The translations under genes and the position numbers were made by a program. From Aplectana chamaeleonis (taxonomy: Eukaryota > Nematoda > Chromadorea > Rhabditida > Cosmocercidae), in assembly GCA_029168955.1 (NCBI GenBank), contig JAPDOI010000040.1:1786501-1850500 (forward strand): DNA of 64,000 nucleotides. The letters run 5' to 3'. The notes below the pieces were generated by a model, which saw nothing but the letters and a program-made list of their open reading frames with translations, ran no database searches and was not told where the DNA came from. Positions within the stretch are counted from its first letter, which is position 1; each line of letters starts with the position of its first letter. Shown here one piece after another: positions 47,640 through 58,751 of the stretch.

Positions 47640-50218
47640 TGGCTATCCGGATTTGAAAACGCACCCGAAATTCTATGGACGCAGCTTAAAGCCGAACAGC
47701 GCTACATAGGGTCCATGGAAAAATCGATAGCTGTGAAATAATTTTAGGTATTTAACGAAATTCGAATTAGGGAGCCTCGCGTTGCTACAACGTGCGGAAA
47801 ACATAGTCACGGACCCAAATAATTGATTCCGTTATTTTAACCGGTTAAAAACGGTCTTTGAAGGCCCATTTTTAGGTGTGATACAGGCTATAAAACGGGG
47901 AAATTCACTTGGTTCCTACACGTGCTGGTGGAATAATGCTAACCAGACACCCACTTGGCGCGACGTGATTACGGACCCCGCACACAATCTCACGCCTGGT
48001 GGTATTTTTGGCACTGAGCGAGGTGATAATGCAGATTTCGTCGTTGCGAAGGGTTTTAGGGTGATTCTTCTCAATCTGGGAAGAAGATTTTAAAATATAA
48101 GAAATGGAAACACTCGAATTAGCAAAAACCTTGACGTTTATATACTTTTTCCTATTTATACTATGGCATCATCTTATTTTGCCTCTTTTTCACTAAGTTT
48201 TGGTTTCTAAACGGTGCGTATGATCCATACACTAAAATCTTGTTGTTTTTGTTTCCTTTTTTGATGCTCAATTCTTTCGTTTGTTACGTAGAAAACGTAA
48301 TCCATCGTTCATTTGGCTTGTCTTCTTGTTAACTGAGTGTTCGGAAACACTCGAATTGACAGAAAAAAACATTCACGCTTATACACTCTCTTGCTATGGC
48401 TCACAAGGGAGGTGTTTAGAGCGGTAAACGCATCTGCCAAAACGACTAGTATCGTTAGTATCTCTAGTGGCTGCACAGTATCCCGCCTCGAGCTGCAGGT
48501 TCCAAGAAGTTACAAGCCTAAAAAGGTCGTTTTTTTGTGCTTTTTGTACCTTCCGAAAAGGGCATTGTTCTTACGAAAATTCGGAAACGGACTTTATAAA
48601 TGTATTCAGCGCCCAAAACTACCCCCTGATCAACATTTGGGTGAAGGCGCATTTTCCATACTTTGTCCAGACTGAAAGCGTTTTGGAGTTGTACGGATTT
48701 TCGGTTGGGCGCATATTTTTACCCACTAGAGGGCTTTGGAAGCGTTTTAGAAAACTGTTCTAGATTTGACTTAAAACTCCCCCAGTGGTTTTTTTGGGGC
48801 GCTGAGCACGAATCTGTGGTTTACTAGTCGGTTTTCCAAAGTTTCCGGCTAATTCCGTTCGAAGCTCCCCAACCTGGGAAAACTTCGAGGAAAAAACGCC
48901 ACTTTCGAGATTCTCGGAGTGCTACGGTAGATATTGCTCAAATTGTTTCTCCTGGGGTAATCTGGAGTGCTGAACAAGAATCTGGAGTCCGTTTATCGAT
49001 TTTCTGCAAATTACGGTAGATTACGGTGGGTATATGATAATTTGGTCAAAATCTCAGATTTTACTCAAAAATTTATACGGAAGTTATTCCGAGTGGAGAA
49101 TACGAATTTAACGTCCGTCTGTCGGTTTTCAAAATACTAAGGTGGGTTTTGTCCCCTAAATGACATGTTACCTACCGTAACCTACAGTAAACCTCGAAAC
49201 TTCGAACTCCAGATTCGTGTTCACCACCCTAGATTACCCTTACATGCAAGTTTGGGCTAAATCCGAAAAAAAATTTTGAAACTCAAAAAAATGGCTGATG
49301 GGTGCTCTTGCCTTTTCGCGAAGCTTGAAAAATGGTCATAACTTCTTCGAACCTGCAGCTCGGGGCGGGATACTACGATTTTTTACTATTCAGCCAGAAG
49401 ACGATACTAGTCGTTTTCGCGGATGTGTTTACCACTCTGAACACTTCCCTAGTTAGTGTATTCATTCCTTACGTAGGAAACGTAATCCATCGTACATTTG
49501 GCTTATTTTCGTAAACTGTTAACGTAGTGTGCTACTATCCGCCCAGCTCGTAGAGAAAACATCAATAAATTTACAGTAGTAGAAATATAAAAATGTATAT
49601 AAACGTGAATGTTTTTGTCAATTCGAGTGTTTCTAATTCATATAGTTTAAAATCTTCTTCCTAGATTGAGATGAATAACCCTCAAATCCTTCGCAACGAC
49701 GAAAACTGCATTACCACCTCGCCCAGTGCCAAAAATACCACTAGGTGTGAGATTGTGTGCGGGGTCCGTAATCACGTCGCGCCAAGTGGGTGTCTGGTTA
49801 GCATTATTCGTGCTGGTGTGGAGCGGAGGTTAGAGACAGTGAGAGAGCGTATTGCAGACGGAGGCCGAGGCGTCACGCGCGCCGCTCGCGCCTCAAGTGA
49901 TGTGAATTTCGACGTTTTATAGAGGGTACAATCGATTGTATCACTCCTAATTTCTATGGATTTAGGTGTGATAGAATCGATTGTATCACACCTAAAAATG
50001 GTTCTTCAAAGACCGTTTTTAACCGGTTAAAAGAATGGAGTGTATTACTTGGGTCCGTGACTAGGTTTTCCGCACGTTGTAGCAACGCGAAACTCCCTAA
50101 TTCAAATTTCGTTAAATACTTGTAATTATTTCACGGCTATCGATTTTTTCATGAACCCCACCCTATGTAACGTTGTTCGGCTTAAAGCTGTGGCTTTCCA
50201 AATCCGGATAGCCAATTG
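47640..50218. repeat. 2.6 kb long palindrome with satellite at both ends
   Basis: The left arm 47640-48150 pairs with the right arm 49597-50218. Matched blocks include GGCTATCCGGATTT, CGTGCGGAAAAC, TTTTAACCGGTTAAAA, AATGCTAACCAGACACCCAC and the GAAACACTCGAATT region. The right arm carries about 85 extra GC-rich bases (49815-49910) and a tandem palindromic motif at 49927-49997. Both arms end in the 144-bp satellite, so the satellite is mirrored. The interior contains the TIR element 48403-49450. No gene is supported inside. Confidence 0.85.
48403..49450. mobile_element. TIR element, AGGGAAGTGTTTAGAG family, copy 1
   Basis: Ends read AGGGAGGTGTTTAGAGCGGT and CACTCTGAACACTTCCCT. The inverted region extends at least 100 bp (TAAACGCATCTGC..AAAACGAC, GAGCTGCAGGTTC). 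It corresponds to 52236-53321 in the opposite orientation. The interior has repeated CTACCGTAA/TTACGGTAG phrases. The ORF at 48337-48675 is not conserved as protein between copies. Confidence 0.82.
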
Positions 50219-50420
50219 TTATGCGTGGTTCTCATGCCTGAAACCGCACCTATGTGCCCTCAGGGCATGAAAACAGGCTCCACCCACCTTATGTAGCGCT
50301 CTTGGGCTTGAAGCTGCGTTCATGAAATTTTGGGTGCGTTTTCACATGCGGACATTCGTATTCAAAATGTGGGTTCCGCGCCCGCAACCGCACCTATGTG
50401 CCCTCAGGGCATAAAAATCC
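50160..50420 (-). repeat. 144-bp satellite, inverted block
   Basis: Two partial units in the orientation opposite to 39193-39820. The repeat landmark CCCTCAGGGCAT occurs at 50257 and 50401, exactly 144 bp apart. It includes the empty target site for the CTCAGG element. Confidence 0.9.
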
Positions 50421-51452
50421 TATGCTTCAGGCGATATCGCATCTTGGACACGAGTCAATTTCGTGGAGTAAATTGCAAAAGATCTAACAATGAACAGTCC
50501 TCTTCCCAAACAGTTAACAATCCATTATTTCTCAAAATTGCGGAATTTTTTACCTTTAGCGGGATCGATCCTGTGAATCCTAAATCGCCCAAAAATGCAT
50601 CTCAGATTACGAAATTCCAGAACATCTGTGTCATTTCGTTGACAGGATAGTCCGCTTGTAATGACCTCGATGGCAGCGAATACTCAATGAATTACACTAC
50701 AGCGTATGTAAAGTTCACGTGTATTAGAATATACATAAAGTACGGACAATGAAATAATTGCCATTTTATATATATAAGACCCAATCTTCAAAATACTAAA
50801 AGTAAGTAAATCAAGAAAAGGAAAGGTATGAAGGAGAAGTTGACAAAGTTCGTTTCGCCCCTGGCCTCAGACGAACTTTATCAAACAGCTCTGCCGGGGC
50901 TCCTCAGTGAGGAACAGAACTGTCGATGAGAAAGAAGGATGGAAGCAAAAGTGTGATCCGAGCAGAGTGAAGTAGTGCCAATACGTTAGAAAGAGGTATT
51001 AGGGCAAGAAGTTATCGTATACTCTCAATAGAAGAATGAAGTCCATTTAAAAGTCCTTTAGATTATAACTCCTTATTCTGGATAGTCTCGAACACACGAT
51101 ACCGTATATTCGACACCACTGCTGCTGACGTATCCAGGAGCGCTTTGGCGACACACTTTACCTGTCCAAGACTCCTCCATGTCAGGGTCATTAACGATGA
51201 CCATGCTACTGTCGTCTATTGTCTTGCATGCTTTATCACCAGTGAATTGTGAGCTCTTCTTGTGTGTTTCTGCCTTATTTTTACATTACCATTTCATATC
51301 TTGCCTCATTTCTTTTTTCGCAGTCGTTTCTCACTATTCAGTTTCTTTTTTGATCTCCTGTCTCATTTTGCTCTCTCAGTATGATCTCCAGTTTTATTTT
51401 GACCTCTTAATGTGATCTCTTATTTTGCCGTCATTTTTTATACTAACGGTAT
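50421..51452. other. No gene seen
   Basis: Short ORFs only (78 codons at 51179-51415 plus, hydrophobic, in TTT-rich sequence). No domain or repeat family recognised. Confidence 0.45.
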
Positions 51453-51589
51453 AGTCCTAGTTATACACCAGCGATTCGTAGTCGCTGGCTTCCGCGGCAT
51501 GTCTGCTATTGGTCAATTTCGAATTCTGACCAATCGCAGACGTCCCGCAAAAACCAGCGACACCGAATCGCCGATGTATAACTAGGGCC
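51453..51589. mobile_element. 137-bp PIF/Harbinger-like MITE
   Basis: Ends AGTCCTAGTTATACACC and GTGTATAACTAGGGCC (first base pair mutated), flanked by TAT (51450-51452, 51590-51592). The terminus GGCCCTAGTTATACACC is shared with 61778-62266. An internal inverted repeat is built around AATTTCGAATT, with arms CGCTGG and ATTGGTC/GACCAAT. Confidence 0.82.
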
Positions 51590-52235
51590 TATGGCTTTCA
51601 ACCCCCCCCCCCCGCCCTGGTAGAAGTCCATCTTGGTTCTTGGTTGACCGAAGGTCCGACCCCCCATCCCACCGGATGTCGACGGGTCCGACCCCCCTCT
51701 GTGATACATCACACCTCACGCCGAACCCTGATACTACATTGACACTAAAATTTTCTTTCTAGGAATTGGTTCCCGATGGATCGGTTGCTGGGAAGGAAGT
51801 ATGTGAAGCATTCAGATTGTCGAGAAATAAAAATACAAGTTTATAATTTGCCAGCGGCACAAAATTCTCAAGTGTAGAAGTTTTTCTTTACATAGTTGTC
51901 CAAGTTCAGGGCCCGATATCGTGATATCTTTATCACCGGCGAGGCTGCTTCCTTACTCCCTACTAGTCTGTTCTCCGGCACTGGGAGAGGAGATCTACAG
52001 GAGAAAATGAAGCTGCCGAGGAACTACAGGAGGTACATATATTGTACTACAGATAAACGAATGAAGATGGTGAGGTGAACTACCGGAGTAACGTCATTCC
52101 AAATGTACTGAACGCAATCAACACCTACAAACTTTATATATGACGCCAGACTTTCGTCAGGATCATTAACATGTTTAGACAAAAGTATTGACAATGTTGC
52201 TTGTATAAAAGGCTTCTCATCTCGCAGTGTGTCTC
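51590..52235. other. Poly(C) tract and truncated TIR-element end
   Basis: A long C run at about 51602-51613 is followed by repeated GGTCCGACCCCCC phrases. 51834-51970 matches, inverted, the right half of the element at 61401-61692 (GGCACAAAATTCTCA, GGGCCCGATATCGTGATATC), so it is a one-ended remnant. A TATAAAAGGCTTCTCATC box lies at about 52204. No gene seen. Confidence 0.6.
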
Positions 52236-53321
52236 ACAAGGGAAGTGTTTAGAGTGGTAAACGCATCTGCGAAAACGACCAGCATCGTTAGTATCTCTTC
52301 TGGCTCAATAGTGAAAATGCGCAGTATCCAGCCCCGAGCTGCAGGTTCAAAAAAGTTATGAGCATTTTTCAAGCCTCGCGAAAAGACAGGGGTACCCACC
52401 CATCAGGCATTTTTTTGCGGGTTTCGAAAAATTTTCTCGGATTAAGCCCAAAACTTGTATGTAGGGGTAATCTGGGAAGGTGAACACGAATCTGGAGTCC
52501 ACTTGTCGAAGTTCCGAGGTTTACTGTAGGTTACGGTAGGTAACATGCCATTTAGGGGCAAAAGCCACCTTAGTATTTTGAAAATCGACAAACAGACGTT
52601 AAATTTGTATTCTGCACCCCGAATAACCCCCGTATACAATTTTTGAGCAAAATCTGAGATTTTGACCGCACTACCGTATACCCACCGTAATCTACCGTAA
52701 TTTGCGAAAAATCGATAAACGGACTCCAGATTCGTGTTCAGCACTCCAAATAACCCTCAGAGGAACAATTTGAGCAATATCTACCGTAGCACTCCGAAAA
52801 TCTCGAAAGTGGCGTTTTTCCCTCGAAATTTTCCCCGGTTGGGAAGCTTCGAACGAAATTAGCCGAAAACTTTGGAAAATCGACTAATAAACTACAGATT
52901 CGTAATCAGCGCCCCAAAAAACCCCCCTGGGAGAATTTAGAGTCAAATCTGGAACATTTTTCTTAAGCGCTTCCAAAGCCCTCTAATCGCTATAAATATT
53001 CGCCCAACCGAAAATCCGTAAAGTCCAAAACGCAGTTAGTCTGGACAAAGTACGGAAAATGAGCCTTCACCCGAATTTTGCTCATGGGGGTAGTTTTGGG
53101 CGCTGAACACATTTATGGGGTCCGTTTCCGAATTTTTGAAAGATTAGTGCCCTTTGTGGAGGGCACAAAAAGCACAAAAAACGACCTTTTTAAGCTTGTA
53201 ACTTCTCGGAACCTGCAGCTCGGGGCTGGATACTGCGCAGTTTTACTATTGAGCCACTAGAGATACTAACGATACTAGTCGTTTTGGCAGATGCGTTTAC
53301 CACTCTAAACACTTCCCTTGT
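52236..53321. mobile_element. TIR element, AGGGAAGTGTTTAGAG family, copy 2
   Basis: Ends ACAAGGGAAGTGTTTAGAGT and ACTCTAAACACTTCCCTTGT are inverted and nearly perfect for more than 90 bp. About 1.09 kb. The interior aligns with 48403-49450 in reverse, including the TTACGGTAGG and CTACCGTAATTTGC blocks. A diverged third copy lies at 55950-56700. Non-coding. Confidence 0.85.
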
Positions 53322-53392
53322 CAGTCGGCTCTTCGGAGCGACCTGGAAGGTGGCCTCGAGTCACTCACCAGAAGATTCAAGTAAACTTCAAA

Positions 53393-53530
53393 TACCGTGC
53401 GGTACCGATTGCCACAACGGCATGAAATGATGATATCAGTTGCATTGCTATATCAGACCGACCGACTCAAACCCTCAAATGAAAATTGTGAAGTATTTCA
53501 TGGCTCTGTGGCAATCGGTATCGCACGGTG
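53393..53530 (+). mobile_element. 138-bp mariner-like MITE, copy 2
   Basis: Starts TACCGTGCGGTACCGATTGC and ends GGCAATCGGTATCGCACGG-TG, an inverted repeat of about 30 bp. Identical in length to 40906-41043. The left outer pair is TA; the right has become TG. Confidence 0.8.
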
Positions 53531-53692
53531 TTTTTCGTCTAGTGAAGATCCACCGCATACCGGGGAATAATTTTTGTCGCCGAGGGGAGGGGGCTCCCCA
53601 CGGCTCGGGGGGAGGGAGTGGTACCCAACTGTGGGGCCACCTCCCCACGGTTGGGGTGAACCCCACTGCGGACTGTGGCAATGGGGTGACCC

Positions 53693-54262
53693 CCTCCCCT
53701 GGCATGTGGATCGAATCCACACCGCGGGTATGGCTAAAGAGCAGTTCGGCTAGCACACGCTACGCGCGACGGAAAAAACGCTGTGCGCGCTCATCGTCCT
53801 TGGGGCGCGTTAACAAGGGACCTTCGAAAAAAGTAGTCGTTGTTCCATTGTAGCCGTCCCCCCTTATCATTTTTTACATTTTATCCATGTTTTTCTGTTT
53901 CTTATGCGCTTTTTTAGAAGCAATGCTTCTCATACCATTGTTTCATTCAAATTCGCACTTTTTAAACAAGTTTTTTGTAGAGTTCTTTTTGTTTGCTTCT
54001 TGGAGTGGAATGGGAGATGATGATATTGATTCCGACGCCGACTCTACGTCTGACACATCGACCTACATGAGCAAAATGCAAAAAACGATAAAGGGGAGCG
54101 GCTAAAATGGAACAACAACAACTTTTTTGAGTGCCCTCGGTTATCGCGCCCCAAGGACGATGAGCGCGCACAGCGTTTTACCGTCGCGCGCGTCGTGTGT
54201 ACCAGCCGAACTGCTCCTTAGCCACACCCGCGGTGTGGATTCGATCCACATGCCCCCCCCCC
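53693..54262. repeat. Inverted repeat with 175-bp arms
   Basis: The left arm 53693-53870 and right arm 54087-54262 pair over blocks such as CACACCGCGGGT, GAGCAGTTCGGCT and CTGTGCGCGCTCATCGTCCT. Outer flanks (GGGGACCCC-rich) pair more weakly to about 53585 and 54340. The loop includes a run encoding acidic/serine residues, probably chance. The phrase GTGGATCGAATCCAC looks T-arm-like, but no tRNA can be folded. Confidence 0.75.
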
Positions 54263-54345
54263 TCTGGGGACCCCAAAGAGGACTACCGTAGTGGGATGTC
54301 CCCGGGGTCCCCTGTGTGAACCCGGAAACCGTGTATCCCTGTGAA

Positions 54346-54702
54346 AACACGTTAGGTTACCGCCTCCAATGGAATTTGAAATTCCCTCCAAAATCGAGTT
54401 CTGTTCAACTACAGTGCTAGTGTACCTGTAAAAACATGTTAAGTTTCGGTCATCTACAGGAGAATTCCGTTCATCTACAGCTGATAACAGTAGAACCTCC
54501 GGATAAATCCAGTAGATGGCCTCTCCCAGTGTCGGAGTTCAGAGCTTCAACCGCTTATTTCTGGAGAAAGACGGTGTGTGAATGTAACACACCGTTCTTC
54601 AGTTCTTTCATACCCTACCCTTTATCAAATGGGAATCATCAAATTTGTTTACCGTGAGAATTCTGTGCCGTTGGCAATTTATAATCGTCTAATAAAAATG
54701 GG
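54346..54702. repeat. TATA/hairpin-type element remnant
   Basis: 54555-54635 (inverse) holds the ACGGTGTGTTACATTCACACACCGT hairpin split by the sequence GTAACA, with a degenerate TATA (TATGAAAG). 54645-54690 matches the right end of 61401-61692 (ACCGTGAGAATTYTGTGCCG). The left end was not found. Confidence 0.65.
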
Positions 54703-55018
54703 TTAAGGGCAGTGGTCGCGATCAAATATGCTTGTCTTTATTTCCTCTCTAAACCCTTTTCTGGGTCTCGAGTAGTAGGACCTATAAGAAAAAATCGCGA
54801 AAAAACCACTGTTTCGGGCCGAATGTGAAGCCTGAACTTCCTTGTCTTTTGATGATGGACCAGCCCACTCCACATCTTCGGCATCTATGACCTCATATCA
54901 AGAAAATCAGCTGGCTTGAAATTGAATTTCAATCAATGAACCTTCGGATTTATTTACACATCTAGTCAGAAATACTGAATGGAGTGCTTTCTTTCATTCC
55001 TCAACTGTTTTTATTAGG
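54703..55018. repeat. Dispersed repeat, copy 2
   Basis: Direct-orientation partner of 31797-32165 (GTCGCGATCAAAT to CTGTTTTTATTAGGTAA). The next base begins the palindrome at 55019. Confidence 0.8.
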
Positions 55019-55551
55019 TAAATTTGGCTTCCTGACAAAAGTAACGATTTGGTAATGTCAAAAAAAAAGTTTCAAAAACGTCTTGAAATATCTTAAAAAA
55101 TGATTTGACGTAAAATAGCCTGAAGTAGTAAAAAGCTAGGAAATGAAGTGAGATAACTAAAAATACGATTTGGCTGTCAATAATAAACAAACTAGTCGAT
55201 AAGTAGACAGAGGATCCAGATTTTACAAGCTTCTCCGTTAAACTTATCAAAGCAAAATCAAGCGCGATATGGAATGGAGCGTTGCGTTCACCTATATTTT
55301 TTTGGGCGCTTGATTTTGCTTTGATAAGTTTAGCGGAGAAGCTTGTAAAATCTGATCCCTCTGTCTTTACTTATCGCTAGTTTGTTTATTATTGACAGCC
55401 AAATCGTATTTTTAGTTATTTCACTTCATTTCCTAGCTTTTTTACTACTTCAGGCTGTTTTACGTCAAATCATTTTTTAAGATATTTCAAGACGTTTTTG
55501 AAACTTTTTTTTGACATTACCGAATCGTTACTTTTGTCAGGAAGCCAAATT
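55019..55551. repeat. Near-perfect long palindrome, GATTTGGC family
   Basis: Arms of about 245 bp (55019-55263 and 55305-55551) around a 41-bp loop. Pairs include TTTGGCTTCCTGACAAAAGT with its inverse, and GCTTGTAAAATCTG with CAGATTTTACAAGC. Would fold into a very stable hairpin. Shares AAATGAAGTGAGATA..TACGATTTGGCTGTC-type motifs with the other two palindromes. Confidence 0.9.
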
Positions 55552-55727
55552 TTCAGAAATTTCACATATTTTTTCCCGAAGGTTCCCTTTCTGACATGCA
55601 TTAATTGACATGATTTTTGCTCAACGATTTCCAGTTTGGAAAGATGAAACATGTAACAGGCGATTTTGTCGTATGAGTGCAACTTCTGCAACTTGTGACG
55701 CACAAACATAAAAAAACACCACTCATC

Positions 55728-57075
55728 GCCGCATTTTGCGCAACAGGTGAAAAATCGATATTATTGATGATAATTATTCGAGTTTGCATGATGAGAACAA
55801 TTTCCCAAGCAAGGTACTTAGTAGGGAATCTCGATTGGCCGTTCTCACCATTTAAAAGATGATGAATGTTTTCTGGTCAATTCTGCTCCGCTGTCTCTCA
55901 GTCTGACATCGGATTTTGCTACGGACACCTCTGAGCGAAGTTATAAGCGTTTCTGAAGCTTCGTGAAAAGGTAAGAGTACCGATCAGCCAATTTTTAGGG
56001 TGTTCGAAACAAAATTTTCGAAATCCGCTCAAAACTTTCAACTGGGGGTTTTTCGGGGCGCTGAACGCGAATCTGGGGCCTGTTTGTCGCTAGAATTATG
56101 GTTACTGTAGGTTACGGTAGGCATAATGCCTTTTAACTGGCTTTACCTACCTTAAAATTTCAAAAATCAAAAAATGGAGCTCAAATTCGCGTTCGGCGTC
56201 ACTAATAACAGTCACAGAGAAATTTTGAGCCAAATCTGAGACTTTGACCAGGCTACCGCTTACCCACCGTAACCTACTGTAATCTATCAAAAATTGATAA
56301 ACGGATTGCAGATTCGTGTTTAGCACTGCAAATAACCCCCAGAGCAACGATTTGAGCCACATCTATCGTAGCACTCCGGAAATCGGCAAACGTAGCAATT
56401 TGCCATCAAATCTCTCCCCCCCCCCGGTGGGAAGCTTCGAACGAATCAAGTCGAAAGTCTTGGAAAATCGTCAAAAAAACCCTAGATTCGTGATCAGCGC
56501 CCCAAATAACCCATCTGGAAGGATTTTGAGTGAATTCTGCAACATTCTCTCAACGCTTCCAGAGGTATAAATAAGCGCCCAACCGGAAATCCGCACTAGT
56601 CCAAAACGCTATCAGTCTGTGCAAAGTTTGGAAAATGTGCCCTCACCCTAAATCTGCTCAGTGTGGTAGTTTTGGGCGCTGATCACAAGCATGAAGTCCG
56701 TTCTCGGATTTCGCAAACCCTAATGCGCGTTCTTCATAGAAAAAAGGCGGGAAATACTAACTTTGACAGGCTATAATTTTTTTCGTAGATATCCGTAGTA
56801 AAATCCGAGTTTAGATTCGAAGAGGGCGTGCCAGAGTTGCCTAGAAAACATTTATCAGCTTTCTGATCCGGGGGTACACCATGCGAGGCTCCCTAGTTAG
56901 ACCATCAACAATCAACAATCATTGCGTCAGTTTGTGCAATAGGCGAAAAATCGATATTATTGATTGGTATTAATCGATATTGTTTGATGAGTAAAATTCC
57001 CAAACCAAAAGATCCATACCCATCAACAATTACCACTCCTCGTCGCATTTTGTGCAATAAGCTCAAAAATCGATA
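55728..57075. repeat. Mosaic of ATCGATATTATTGAT repeats and a diverged TIR copy
   Basis: GCATTTTGYGCAA followed by AAAAATCGATA occurs at about 55730, 56928 and 57047. 55950-56700 is a diverged, same-orientation relative of 52236-53321 without recognisable ends. No gene is supported. Confidence 0.65.
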
Positions 57076-57239
57076 ACATTTTTTATCGATCGATGACGTG
57101 TCATCAGCAGGAAATCCGACTAGTTTAGTACTTACCCCTAATGGCCTATGTTGATTGGCTGCAGATCCACCCACATACCCTGATATCCACAGCCGTAACA
57201 TACCCCAGCAGTTTCCGTGCTCCACGGCTAATTTAGTAT

Positions 57240-57611
57240 GTAAACCCACGATTTTGAGGTACCCTTCAAAGTTGAGGTATCAAGTTCAAATTGGAATAGG
57301 AGCGACCTGCATCGATTTCCAGCCTCCAAAAATGAGCTTCCTAGCTCAATTTTAAGTGTACCCACAAGTTGATGAACGCCAACTGAAAAAAAAAACAGGA
57401 GATTAACACCAAAATCGAGCGGTTTTTAAAAATTTTCCCGAAAACCAGCAAACCATTCCGAACCTTTTTCGGGAAATAATACTAACTTTTTGCGCTCATT
57501 TCAACGCAATTCAGAACTAATTGCTAGGTTCACTCTGAATTTAGATTTCGAAAAAGCGGTTCCGCGCGTGGCCAGTTCAAAACCAAATCTGGTGCGCGCT
57601 TCGCGCGCACC
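57240..57611. repeat. Dispersed repeat ending in a GCGC hairpin, copy 1
   Basis: Direct relative of 59545-59935: shared AAAAATGAGCT, TGAACGCCAACTGAAAAAAA, and the terminal CCAAATCTGGTGCGCGCTTC with its self-inverse GCGCGCACCACAATT. Confidence 0.78.
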
Positions 57612-58300
57612 ACAATTCCTGAAAGTTTAGGTTCCTGGCAAAAGTAAAGATTTGGCATGGCCATTTTTTCGAAAAATTAGAAATATACTCCGTTAATAAG
57701 GGAAGGTAGAGAAAAATGGAAAAAGTTTTGAAATACTCCTGAGAACGATTTGGCGTAGAATAATTTGCTTTTTGGGAAATGTAGTGAAATAGTTGAAAGT
57801 ATGATTTGGCAGTCGAGTTTGAACCAACTATTGTTAAGAGTTGTGCTAAATGAAAGATCGCATTGTATGAGCTTATCCGTAGAACATATCGAAGCAAAAT
57901 CACGCGTGATATGAAACAAACAGCTGATTTTACTTCACCTAATACGTGAAGACTGTGCCATTCCAGCTCCCGAACGAGCTTTTACTGCTTGCCTTATCAC
58001 ACGTGATTTTGCTTTGATATGTTCTACGGATAAGCTCATACAATGCGATCTCTCGTTTTGCACAACTCTTATCAACAGTTGGTTCGAACTCAACTGCCAA
58101 ATCATACTTTCAACTATTTCACTACATTTCCCAAAAATCAAATTATTCTACGCCAAATCGTTCTCAGGAATACTTCAAAACTTTTTCCATTTTTTTACCT
58201 TCCCTTTTTTTATGGAGTATATTTCTAATTTTTCGAAAAAATGGCCATGCCAAATCTTTACTTTTGCCAGGAACCTGCACTTTCAGGAATTTCATTTATT
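57612..58300. repeat. Long palindrome, GATTTGGC family, copy 3
   Basis: Arms 57612-57914 and 58000-58300 pair closely: GGTTCCTGGCAAAAGTAAAG with its inverse, and GATAAGCTCATACAATGCGA with its inverse. The 85-bp loop holds no gene. ORFs in it are arm translations. Confidence 0.9.
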
Positions 58301-58596
58301 TTTCCTAAAGGTTTCCTTTTTAACATGATTTATGCCTGGTGGTGTGTAATTCAAAGTAAACCCACTGATGCCCTGCCCCGCCCCTCCCCCCTTCTATGAC
58401 GTCGTGCGCACTCCAACTGATGGCCTGCATACTTTCTATGACGTCCTGCACACTCCCATCAATGTCCTGCACACTCCCATTGATGTCCTGCACACTTTCT
58501 ATGACGTCCTGCGCACTCCCACTAATGTCCTGCACACTCCCACTGATGTCCTGCACACTTTCTACGGCGTTCCGCGCACACCCATTTGGGTCACAA

Positions 58597-58747
58597 TATA
58601 GTTGTACACGAACGAAATTTTCGAAACATTTTCGAAAGATTTTTCGAATTTTTTTTTCGTTCGTTTTCGTTCGTTCGAAAATTCGTCGAACGAAATTTTT
58701 TCAATTTTCGTTCGTTCGACCTTTTTTTTCGAAATTGTACAACTATA
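58597..58747. mobile_element. hAT-like MITE with 8-bp TSD
   Basis: 151 bp, ends TATAGTTGTACA and TGTACAACTATA, flanked by exact GGTCACAA (58589-58596, 58748-58755). The interior is almost wholly TTCG/CGAA-type sequence (TTCGTTCGTTCG, TTTTCGAAA). An 8-bp duplication fits hAT elements. Confidence 0.9.
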
Positions 58748-58751
58748 GGTC

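Noticed and set aside
48337..48675. 112-codon plus-strand ORF
   Set aside because: Lies in the arm of a TIR element and is not preserved as protein in the sister copy.
53701..53727. tRNA T-arm-like GTGGATCGAATCCAC
   Set aside because: The loop is offset from the T-loop consensus and no other tRNA arms fit; it lies in an inverted-repeat arm.
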